A DNA stretch of 64,000 bases from a virus: positions 221,837 to 285,836 of IMG/VR virus record IMGVR_UViG_3300040801_002079. The stretch is one strand, 5' to 3'. Below are positions 44,764 through 56,700 of this stretch, one piece after another (the stretch's first letter is position 1; each line of letters starts with the position of its first letter). Below the pieces are notes generated by a model that was not told where the DNA came from, did not search any database, and worked only from the letters and a program-made list of their open reading frames with translations. A program made the position numbers and the translations under genes.

Positions 44764-47676
44764 ATGCGAATTGTAAGTAGAGCGGAATCATGGGAAAGAG
44801 TATATGAGGCATTTGAGCAAGTAAATTTCTCTGCCTTTGATTTCGTAACGATCAAAGAATCCCTGATAGACTATTTGAAATTATACTTTGCGGAAGATTT
44901 TAATGATTGGATTGAATCTTCAGAACTCTTGCCCATCATTGAAGCATTTGCGTATGTGGGTGAACTTCTAGCTTATCGTGTTGATCTTAATGCCCATGAA
45001 AATCTAATCACGGTTGCCCAAAGAAAAGAATCAATTTTACGCTTAGCAAAACTGCTGTCATATAACGCATCACGAAATATACCATCCCGTGGATTAGTTA
45101 AGCTGACCACAATATCAACAACAGAGAGCGTTTTTGATTCAAACGGAACAAACTTAGCTAATGTTGACATTATATGGAATGATCCCAACAACCCAAACTG
45201 GAAAGAACAGTTTACATTAGTAATGAACCGAGTCTTACGGCAAGACTTTGGAACTGTTCTACCATCAGATAGGGTTCAAGTCCAAGATGTATTATTTGAA
45301 GTCTATGAATTGAACAATAATCCAATTCAGAACAACACACTATCCTATAATATTAGCGTTTCCAATGAAACATATCCCATGGAAATAGTGGCCTCCACGC
45401 TTAATTCATATGGGCCATTAGAAAAACGACCAGAAAAGGATATGCAATTATCGGTATTATATTTGTCGGATGGTCTAGGAGATTCATCAGATAATACGGG
45501 GTTCTTCTTTTTCACTAAACAGGGGTCCATGCAGCGAGTTTTAGCGGATTTTGATGGAGTTACCCCAAATCAAACATTCGATGTTAACACCATTAATACC
45601 AATGAAACGGACATATGGGTTAATAATATTGACCCAGATACTGAGGAAATATTGATCGATGACTCTGATATTCAGGCGACTGAGCGTGAAGGTGAATGGT
45701 ATCCGGTTGATTTGGCTAGTGCACAAAATATCATCTTCAACACATCAGAAAACAGAAATAAGTATGAAGTTGAAACACTTGATGACGATAAATTCCGTTT
45801 AATATTTGGAGATGGTAATTTTTCAAATATCCCATCGGGTAGATTTGAAATCTGGCACAGATCATCCGCAAATAAATCACTATCTATACCTGAAAGTTCT
45901 ATACAGAATATAGCAAATAACTTCACATATCTTGATAATAATAATAAAGAGCAAACACTATCTTTCAATGTAAGCCTATTATCCCCGATACAAAATTCTG
46001 CCCCATCGGAAGATATTGAACGCATAAGGCGAACTGCACCATCCGTATACTATACACAGGATAGAATGGTTAATGCGCAGGATTACAATGAATATATGCT
46101 TCAGGATAACTCAATACTGAAGCTACGAGGAATTAACCGCACATTTGCTGGTGACTCAAAATACATAACATGGCATGACCCAAGAGAATATTATGAAAAT
46201 GTAAAACTATTCGGAAGTGATCTTGTGGTTTATTTTAACACGGTGGCAAATTCTTTTGATGTTGATCAATCTGATTTACCACCAATCGACAATTCTTTAG
46301 ACTCAGATGGAATTGTGAACGGGGAAGCAATGGAAGCCCTGATCTATAATTATATTCAGCCACTGCTAAGTACTGATTTATTCTTCACCACATTCGCAAT
46401 AAACGGTGTTCATCCTCAAAACATTAGAAGAGAATTTACAGCCGATGAATTTTTAGCGATAAAAGAATCTCTGGCGCTGGTATCAGTTAACCCTCCAAAT
46501 ACAGTGTATATGGATTATAGTGAAGACTTGGATTTATGGTCAGTCTTTTCGTCAGAGCCTGTCTCATGGTGGATAGCGGCAGAGGCCGATAAGGATAATG
46601 GGTGGACCATACGATATAATGGGCAAAATATAATTGTTCACAGTGATGAAACCCGATTCTGGATTTCAAATGATGAAGATAGGGTTATAACAACCGACAC
46701 ACTTAATACAAACCTTGACGAAATTATAGTTTTATCTGCAAACTTAAATTCAGATGGTGATATTTTAGGGTCGAATCGTCCGTTTAGTGTCATCCGTCAA
46801 GTGGTAATTGAACAAGGTGAATATATGGGGACTCAGAGTATTCACGATTTAGAGGTATTGCCATCAGATGAAACATTTGACGGATTTCCTGATGATGTTG
46901 ATTTAGCATATCTAATCGGAGATACAGATTATGTATACTTCAATAGAGAATCGGATGAATACCCATGGGTGTTCCAACCGTATAGTATAGACACTGTTGC
47001 CGCTTTTGCCGAAGATCAGGCCAGTGGAGCGGGACTATGGAAAAGAGAGCGGGGCAGAGAAGACCTAAACTTTTTATGGATGCATAGAACACCGCGCTAT
47101 CATTTAATTGATCCAGCCCCTAGTAACATTATTGATATTTACATCATGTCCAGAGGATACTATTTGTCATTAAGGCAATGGTTGAATGGCTCCTTAGCTG
47201 AAGAACCCGAAGCCCCAACCCCATTTACACTAAGAGCAGATTATGGCTACATGCTTGAAAATAAAATGATATCCGATACTGTTGTGTTGCATCCCGGTAA
47301 GGTTAAGCCTATTATTGGACCACTTGCACACCCATCACTACAGGCAACTATAAAGGTAGTGCGCTCTCCAAATAGGAGTATTTCAGTTAATCAACTTAAG
47401 ACTCGAATTGTAGATTTGGTTAAAGAGTTCTTCGATATTAATAAATGGGAATTTGGAGAAACATTCTATTTTACTGAACTATCCGCGTTCATTCATTCTC
47501 GCTTACCCGTCGAGCTAGATTCTGTCGTATTTGTACCGGTAAATGATGCTAATGTTTTTGGTGACCTTTATCAGGTGTTGGCAAAAGAAGATGAAATCAT
47601 CCAACCAAATATAACAGTAGACGATGTTCAAATCATAGAATCCATCAATCCTCGAAGCATACAGCAAACCCTTTAA
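44764..47676 (+). CDS. Baseplate wedge subunit, gp6-like
   Basis: The gene encodes 970 residues, longer than T4 gp6 (660). The N-terminus (FDFVTIKESLIDYLKLYFAE, then FNDWIESSELLPIIEAFAYVGELLAYRVD and RKESILRLAKLLSY) is the typical gp6 start. RIRRTAPSVYYTQDRMVNAQDYNEYM (~420) is the gpJ/gp6 core motif, and ISVNQLKTRIVDLVKEFFDINKWEFGETF with a following FTELSAFIH closes the family pattern near the end. An extra ~250-residue insert (~590-830) explains the size. It builds the continuous ring of the baseplate. Confidence 0.9.
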   Translation: MRIVSRAESWERVYEAFEQVNFSAFDFVTIKESLIDYLKLYFAEDFNDWIESSELLPIIEAFAYVGELLAYRVDLNAHENLITVAQRKESILRLAKLLSYNASRNIPSRGLVKLTTISTTESVFDSNGTNLANVDIIWNDPNNPNWKEQFTLVMNRVLRQDFGTVLPSDRVQVQDVLFEVYELNNNPIQNNTLSYNISVSNETYPMEIVASTLNSYGPLEKRPEKDMQLSVLYLSDGLGDSSDNTGFFFFTKQGSMQRVLADFDGVTPNQTFDVNTINTNETDIWVNNIDPDTEEILIDDSDIQATEREGEWYPVDLASAQNIIFNTSENRNKYEVETLDDDKFRLIFGDGNFSNIPSGRFEIWHRSSANKSLSIPESSIQNIANNFTYLDNNNKEQTLSFNVSLLSPIQNSAPSEDIERIRRTAPSVYYTQDRMVNAQDYNEYMLQDNSILKLRGINRTFAGDSKYITWHDPREYYENVKLFGSDLVVYFNTVANSFDVDQSDLPPIDNSLDSDGIVNGEAMEALIYNYIQPLLSTDLFFTTFAINGVHPQNIRREFTADEFLAIKESLALVSVNPPNTVYMDYSEDLDLWSVFSSEPVSWWIAAEADKDNGWTIRYNGQNIIVHSDETRFWISNDEDRVITTDTLNTNLDEIIVLSANLNSDGDILGSNRPFSVIRQVVIEQGEYMGTQSIHDLEVLPSDETFDGFPDDVDLAYLIGDTDYVYFNRESDEYPWVFQPYSIDTVAAFAEDQASGAGLWKRERGREDLNFLWMHRTPRYHLIDPAPSNIIDIYIMSRGYYLSLRQWLNGSLAEEPEAPTPFTLRADYGYMLENKMISDTVVLHPGKVKPIIGPLAHPSLQATIKVVRSPNRSISVNQLKTRIVDLVKEFFDINKWEFGETFYFTELSAFIHSRLPVELDSVVFVPVNDANVFGDLYQVLAKEDEIIQPNITVDDVQIIESINPRSIQQTL

Positions 47677-47678
47677 AG

Positions 47679-47705
47679 TTGCGTTTTTCACTAACCGCAA
47701 TTTTT
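47679..47705 (+). terminator. Weak intrinsic terminator
   Basis: TTGCG/CGCAA stem with a 12-nt loop followed by five Ts, directly after the gp6-like gene. It is followed at once by the next late box. Confidence 0.45.
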
Positions 47706-47713
47706 AATAAATA
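47706..47713 (+). promoter_or_regulatory. Late promoter box AATAAATA
   Basis: 36 nt before the GTG/ATG region of the giant gene, directly after a weak terminator; GAGG lies in the leader. Confidence 0.5.
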
Positions 47714-47749
47714 ATTTCATATTGGTATGTTAGCTTGTAGAGGAAATTC

Positions 47750-50700
47750 GTGAATAATTCGGATTATAAAAAAAATAGGATAAACATTAATGAATTGCTA
47801 CCGGACCTTATTTCAAATACTGAAATAAGTAAAAGTATTCAAGAAAATCTGTTTAATCGATTCCTATCTAAAGATGAATACCAGAGAGTTATAGGTGTTA
47901 TAGGAACTCCCGACCCAAGAGACCCAACTTCATTTAGAATTCCAGAAAACAATGAATACCGAGAAAATTATCAGTTGCAGCCCGTTGCTCATGCAAAGGT
48001 TGGCTCAGTAGATTACCATTTGTCGTTTCATGATTTGATGAGACGATTGGAGTATTTGGGAGTAAATACTGAAAGATTTGATGAGTGGGGCAATTCGATG
48101 CAATTCAATTGGGTCCCACCAATTGACATTGATAAAATTATAAACTATCAAGATTATTTTTGGGTATCGGAAAATTTTGATGACGTACCACAATATATAA
48201 CGGTTAAAAACTTGTGCACTTGGGCGCAAGCTCGTTCTATACAAGCAAAGAAGACTGTTATTTCTGTACAACAGCCCATTGACATCAACTCAATAAATGA
48301 AAATATAATCGAATTATCAGGAAATGTTGTTTCCAAGTATAGTCCGGGAGAACACTTAATAGTTTACAATAGTAATGAGAGTGAATATGTCGTTGTTACA
48401 ATTAAAACCGTAGATTTTAATCTATCATCATCTAATACTGATATTATTGTTGACACTAGATTATCATCTGATCTCAATACCGCAGCAAGAATCGAATTTC
48501 CCATAATTGGAGTTATATCCGCAGAAAAATCAATAATTTTAGAGGGGGATTTGACAAATATTTTCGCTCCGGAATATATATTCTCTTTAACTAAGTCTAT
48601 TGGGACGGTAACAACATACCATACGGTTTCAAGCGCATCATATGATACACTGCAAAATCAAACAACAGTTGTACTGAAAGAAAACCTTGAAGCCTTAAAC
48701 TGGAAATATGCTTCAACCTTGCCTCAAATCTTAATGAATGATGAGGAGGCTAGAAGCAGATGTAATGAAAATTATACTAGCACCTTGTTTACACAATGGA
48801 AAGACGAATACATTGGAAGGCTAATATGGTCACCTAATAAATTAATTATTCAATCTTCTGGATCGGGACGAACAGAGCTAGGGGAAGATTCTTTTTATGA
48901 AGAGAGTTTACTACTTGTAACGTCCGGGGTTAAGAGAGGGGATGTATTAAATATATTAGAAGGTAAAAGTGAAGGCCAGCATGAAATCATAAGCGTTAAT
49001 CAAAATCCGGTAACGGGGAGCGTATTGGGGGTTGATCCAAGCGCATTCTTCTTTACAGAATATAATGTATCATATCAGATTTATAGGGAACAAACCACGG
49101 CTCTAATAACACGATCCGAAGATGATGTACCATCATCTCCAGAAATATATGACCTATGGATAAATTCAGATGATGGTAATTTATATCAGTGGACTGGAAG
49201 CACATGGAGATTGGTTGCAAACAACATTGATGTACTTGTCGCTTCTTTATATGGCAGACACCTACTTGACTTCAATGAAGATGATGCGTGGGCCAAAGAA
49301 AATAAATGGATTCACAAAACACAGCTTAGTACATTTGAATCTGCCACACGAGCGCAAATTCCAATAATTGAATACGAACCATATATTAAAAAATCAACAA
49401 CGTCATATTCTAGCAAGGAATGGAAATATAGGGTTGATTCAACTAACGAATACTTTGAAACTGATGCGTCACCCAGAATGTTTGAAATTCAGGACATTCG
49501 CATAACAGAGAGTGGTAATGAATTTTCATTCATGACGGATACAAAAATATTACTTCATGAAAAATTTGGCAACTTGGTTGACGATATTCAAATTGGTGAA
49601 AGGATAGAATTTAATGACTTTTCAGAAAACATCAGCACAAAAATTGTTAAAGATGTTGAATTTTATAGAGTGTTTCCGAAGTCCAGACACCAAACGGTAA
49701 TAACATTAACAACCCCCGTAAATGATCCATTTGATCTACCTGTAGGGGCACACATTGGTCCACAGGAAACATCACTGGGTGATCCTTGGATTGGTATAGA
49801 TGAAGGGCACTGGCTATTTGAAGGAGTTGTTAATATTCAGGCATCAAGTATTGAGCCTGAGCCAAACCCAATGCTTAACGAACTATTTGAAAGTAAGTAT
49901 GTTCCGAAACAAACCGGCGCACGAACGCTTGATATACAATCATTAGATTTTGAAGACATTGAATCATTAGAAGTTATAGAAGCACTGGAAACTATAGTAC
50001 AGGGTGCATACAACTATGAAACAAATATTGGACCTGTATGGCAAACATTTTCTCTCCCGGATAGTATACAAATAACCGCTCCAAGGTTCGTATTTGACCC
50101 CACACTTCATACATTAGCACTATATGAAGATTATCAAGAGGGTGACATGCGTGTATACATAAATGGTGTCAGACAGTATGGCAACTTCTTTGATATTAGA
50201 TCAGAAATATATCCAGATTTTGTTGGTGGCATTCAGTTTGATGATGATACGGTTATTACTAACCTAGATGTTATACGAATTGAACTGGGCGAATATGCTA
50301 AGTATGAAATAGGAAAAAGGGCGGTCACTATTCCAACTGAAGCGGGACTAGAGCCATACAATTTAGTAGATGTTCGGGCAATGGAGCAAATAAAAACTGA
50401 TACAAATCAGTACATTTATTTTAACGTTTACGATGTTGACACTCAGCCGAAAATATTTGCTAATACTATATTCAAGTATAATGAATCCGATGAATATTCC
50501 GTAAGCCCATATATTCTGGAGCGTGTTGTTGCCGATCCAGCCACCAAAACCTATGAATTTGTTAACGAATTGTTCAACCATGAAACAGAAGAACTATATT
50601 GTTATTATGACGCAAAGTATGTTGGTAACGAACTTCAAAATCTATGGAAGAGAGGATTAAATAACGAACAGTACGTACCTAAAAAAATAGATAACACTGA

Positions 50701-53700
50701 TTACTGGAAGCTTCCAAATCAGATGTACTATAACCCACAGCATAGAAATAGAAGAGTTGTATCTTTTCAGGATGTATATAGACATTTTAGAAGTATAGCC
50801 CAGTCCCAAACCACTCCCGGAATATATTCAAATGTAACAAACCTATTTCATCTTGATGATAGGGTCAATTTCGGCTTGGGTGGAACAATAAAAGAACATA
50901 ATGATAATTTTGATATCTTGATATCAACCATCTTTTTAAACAATGTAAATCCTATAAAACTCTATCAGTTTGCGCATGATCAATATCGTTTAAACTTTAA
51001 ATGGTTGGAAGAAAAATTTATCGATAGTTTTGAAATGCTAGTAAGTGATACTCAGTCCAACACGACTGATACACTATCCGCCACTATTTCAGAATATTTA
51101 ATAGATGCATTTGAAACGAATGATAAACTATCTCAATGGTTTGGGGATAGCTCCACATATAATGAAGCAACTGATACTGGAATAAAAAACTGGATTGCAA
51201 CAACTCCATATTTTGGAATGAATTATCTGTACATGCCGTACATGAATATTGATGAAAGATATGGAATTTATGAATTGTTCCATCATGATGGTCACCGTAG
51301 ACAAATAGAGTTATCAGCTTCACTGAAGGAGCAATTAAATAAACGTCTATTGGCTCTAGATATAGCGTCAGAACAAGTAGTTAATAATGATCTTGATCCA
51401 TTTCCCTTCAGCATAGAGGGTCGTGCTGTAAAACGCGGAGATTATCTGGTTAGGACTGTCCTACAGGATAAAACTCGTAAAGTATACAGAAGAAACTACA
51501 ATAACGTATGGGAAGAATTTCCATATGAAAAGATATTAGCAGAAACATATCTGGATGTCGAGAAAAGGCTTTATGATAACTGCCCATCATATGATGAGCT
51601 TGTTTTCGATTTTTCAACGGTTGAGAATGACGTTGAATATTCTTCCACGCTTGAAAAGCAATTCGTTAAATACGGCAATTCCAGAGGTATAGATTATCTA
51701 TACGCCAACGAAATATTTTACACTGGGACTGACCCATTCACTTGGAATTATTATTATACCCCAATACCGTCACATCCCGTGACAGGAATAGAAAGTTCAG
51801 ATGTTGCGGGTAGCTGGCAAGCATTATATGAGAAAGTTTATAATACCCCATACCCACACCTTGAACCATGGAAATTGCAAGGATATAGGGATTTGCCGGA
51901 TTGGTGGCTAAATCGTTATAAGGTAACAGATGGTACCAGAAGATGGTCATCCGAAATGTGGGATAATGTTCTAGCTGGAAGAGTTCCCACTGGACGAACC
52001 CTTCCTGACGGTGAAATATCGGCTGGCGCAAGAAATGAAGTAAATTCTTATGATTACGTATCTGTAAATATCGACAATTTTCCAACACATGATGGATACG
52101 ATTCGGATGAATTGCTTCCACCATATTGGAATTCCAGCAATTCCGAACTAAGTACAGTTAGGTCATTATATGATCCAGATGCTAATGATTTCATACAATC
52201 ACCCGATCTGGACTTTGATTGGGGACAAAATGGAACACAAGAATGGAAATGGAGTGCATCCGCTCAAAGAATTTATGATGAGTTAATAACAGCATTTAAA
52301 TTGCAGCCATTAAAATTCACAGCAAGAACATACGGAATAGAAAAGGCTGAGATAAATTGCCTTCAAATTGATTCCTTAACAAAGTCTCCATACGCCGTTA
52401 GAAAAACTCTATTTCATGGAGATATAGACCCAGACACTAATAGTGTGATTACAATTAATGGTGCTGGGCAATGGTATTCACACTACAACAGAAGCCATAA
52501 TTTTGATGGCGAATCATCAGAATATAGAACACTATGGAAAGATTGGGATATCCCCCTATCATATGAATTTAATGCATTCATTGATACGCCCAGCTTCAGA
52601 ATAGAAAATGCAAATTTCGACATAACAACCAAAGATTATAGCGTGGAAGTTAAAAAGACTCACGGTATAGATTTAAAATCAATCTTTGGGCTAAGGGCAA
52701 GAATATTATCAGTTCCTTCTAAGTATGCAAAGAACCGCGATTATGGTTTAGGGTGGACCGCAGAGTTCTTTAACACATCCCCTGATAATAATGATATAAA
52801 TGTTTATGGAACAGAAAACTATGACTATAGGGTAAAATCGGATAATGAGACCCTGCGCTTATTTAGTTACCCAATATCTGGAGCAGATGTATCCAGACAA
52901 AGAGGTCTACAAGTAGCGAATTATAATCAACAAGCACTATTAAGCGACGAGACACTATATCCATCAACCGTAACTCCATTTTTTGCTGACATTTTAATTG
53001 ATGGAATAAAGCAAATTGAATTGGTTGTGCGTGGCACAGAAGTTAAAACTATATCGGATTTGCTGGATTCTCTTAATTTACAGCTTGGAACCAACGCTAC
53101 TGCCACACTTGAACAGGGTAACATTTATATAAGAAGTGATACTACCGGGGCAAGTTCTTCCATTGAAATAACAGATAGAGGATTGTTTACAACATCACAT
53201 CAATCATATAGTTCTTTACAGCCGCCAACAACAGAGCCTTTAGAATTTAATCGTGTATTTACAATTAAAGGAAACTACACATCGGTATTTCCTGAAAAGA
53301 GCGAAGTTGTAATAACAGATTCTACTAATTATAACGGAACATATACCGTGTTTGGAACATTTTATGATGTGCCAAATAATGAAACACATATTCACGTAGA
53401 TGAATTTGTAACAATACCAGATACCACAGTTGATGGATTTATAGAACCTGCCGATGCACTAACTTTACCGGAAGAGTGGGTGACTGGAACAGAATTATTC
53501 TTAAATGGAAACTCCGATGCGCCTCCACCATTAGATAATACACTACCGTATTACATCATTCGATTAAGCGATAGAGAATTTAAATTGGCTGAAACTGAAG
53601 TTCTAGCATATAAGGGGACAGCAATATCCGGAATCTCCGACAGTTTTATAAACACCATGATAGGCAGGCTACAGCGCACATTCCGAGCATTGAGCGGTCA

Positions 53701-56700
53701 AACGATTGATACGGTATGGCGGAGACACTATCCAGATAAACGAGTTGTCGAGTCTCACCCCAATCTAGTCAGTATATCCGGCATACAAAACATGATTGAT
53801 TTTGTAACGGGATATGAAGATTACTTATATGATCGCGGATTTGTATGTAAAAATCCAGATGGGGATAATTATGACCTATCTACTGGAAGAACTAATGATT
53901 GGCAGTTTGAATTAGAGAAATTTATATCTAACCTTTATAGGCTAAGAAGTAGAAGACAAGAAGAGCCATTGGAATATAAAGTATCAGTTAATAGTGTGGA
54001 CAATAACATAACACTATTGGATGGTGCATACTCAAGTTGGCAGAATGGTACGCGGGTTGTAATTGTGGAAGGAGATGATGAGGCCCAATTACCCCAACCA
54101 TTTGATTCAACACTATCGAACGCATTCCCCTATTACATTATACGAAGCGCTCATGATAATATTTTCCAGTTAGCCTATACCCATTATGATGCAATGAGGG
54201 GCAATGCCATTGATATCATAGATGATGGAGTGGGGGATATAAGGCTTAAAGTCTTTAAGAGATTGACAAATGCTCCAGAATTAGAAATAAACCCACTAAA
54301 ATCATCAATATGGGTTAAAAATGATCAGGGTGTTATGAATGATGTATTTCATGGCACAAACCTTGATGTTGTCACATCACAAGCTGTATTTGATAACAAT
54401 AAAAGGGAAATGAACAGCAATGAAATAATTGTATTCAGACAGGATCATGAAAATAAAATAACAATAACAAATGAATTACGCAATTATACAATAGATGCTA
54501 AGGTTCCCATCAACAAATATATGGCGGGAATGAATTTATATTATGATGGATATGAGCATATCATAACATTTGAAGAATATTCAACCGACGACTCTTTGAT
54601 ATACGATCCATTCTTGGGCGTATCAACACTTAACTTCAGAATCGAATTTAACCGACAGAATGATACTACCTTTAGGCCAAATGTTGGTGGATACACATTA
54701 CTTGATAATGAATTATTGCAAAATCTAGAGTCCTCTGTAAATGACGTTAGAATGATGTACGACACACATAAGACACTGGAAACTAAGCAGTTAACAGAAT
54801 ATGTTCGCAAATCATTAGGATTCGATGAAAAGGATTATATGAATGACATTTCATTAAATCCTAAAACACAGTTCCTATTTTATAAAGGAATGATTCAGAA
54901 TAAGGGTACAAATTTTGCCGTAGATGCATTCACAAATCAAACGCTATTTGAAACTGCCGAAATCGATGAATTCTGGGCGTATAAGCTTGGAGAATTTGGT
55001 GGAGCAAGAGAGCTTAGTTATCCTGAAATGATACTAACCCCCGATGATGTTGTTCGCAGAGAACTAAGATTGGAGTTCTTATTGCCGGATGAAGGAAGTC
55101 TACATTCGTCATTTGTTCCGGTTAGAATAACTGATCCGGAAAGATGGTGGGACCAGCCAGATCAACTACAAACAATAAAACCATATGACGGATTCTGGTT
55201 CAATATTGATGTTCTTGAGCAAATCGGAAATTCGGAATACAACATAGAATACATTAATGGTAATTACATCTTAGATTTGGGTAAGATTGTTAACTCTGTA
55301 ATTTTGACACATTACAATCCCGAAAGTGAACTCGTTGAACAACTGCAAGAGAATTTACATTTCGTCTATATGAGTAATAGGGCGATAAAGTTCATAAGAG
55401 ATGCGGATGATGTTCCCGTTGCAGATTTGCCCCCAGACTCTGCGTTAAAATATCAAGACCTAACTGTTAATGTGGTAACATATCACTATGATGCCATAAA
55501 CCCAGCTAAAGTTATTGACAGAGACTATGACCTTGGTAATTATGATGATACGGGAATTGATGCTAAGGCCGCAAAAGTTATAACGGAAGTGCCGGTTTGG
55601 AATCCAGCCTTTGGACAATATTCACATATTGTAGATTTTGTTACTAATATAAAGAGTAGCGAAGACCAAGCAAACTATACCAATTATCCAGACGGCACTT
55701 CCCCCGATTTAACACCATGGCTATTTGACATGGTTGGTACCGTATGGATGGACAATAGTATAGAGCATTATGTTCCATATTATGACAAAACTGCCATGCC
55801 TAATTTCGATAAAAGAATCTTCTTATGGGGCACATTGGCTGAATGGGGCGATATAGCACTATATGAGTGGTCACAATCACTACTTCCACCAGAAGAATGG
55901 GACGGAGACGGTTCCCCTAGAACACTAATCTATAAAAATGATGCAGCAGACCCTGTAAATGATGATCCCATTTGGGTTGAAAATCCAGACCCCGATGTGC
56001 ATGAAGATTATATTGCAGGCTTGGTTACTCCAACCAATAGCACATCCTTAACTGGTGAAATAGAGGCATATATAAATGGTGAATATGATCAAACCCTAAC
56101 TATAAACACCCCGGATGATTTTGTAACATATGCTCTAACTTTGCCGCAAGAGGTTCATGTTCATTTGATGCATCGGGGGTATGTCCCAACAGAGGATGAT
56201 CTAAGTGATAATCTATATAAGTATGATACGCCATACTGCAAAGAGACTAGGTATAATTCGGATAGTAATGAACCATATGATGTATATTATTTCTGGGTAA
56301 GAAACCGTGAAACAAAGAGAGAATTTCAGAATGGCAGCGTAACAGTAGTTGAAGCGGAAAAGATATCTAAGAATATGGATTCGCCGTATATGATTATTGA
56401 GGGATTGCGTAGCAATGAATTTGGTTATGGAATAATTTACGGCGCAACATTTGATCCATTTGAATATGATGTTCCAAATAGATATACTCACGCAATAATA
56501 AAAGGACTAAGAGGAACTGTTAAGGGACATTCTCGCTATACGTTAAGGTTCACACGAGACTTTAACTTGAGAGATGAGATAGATGATGATCTAAATCTAA
56601 AAAATGTCCACGAGGAATGGAAGTTATTTAGAGAAAAGCAGTTTTCCAAGATTGATATCGATTTATGGGAAAAAATAATCGAATCTATGATAAATCATCC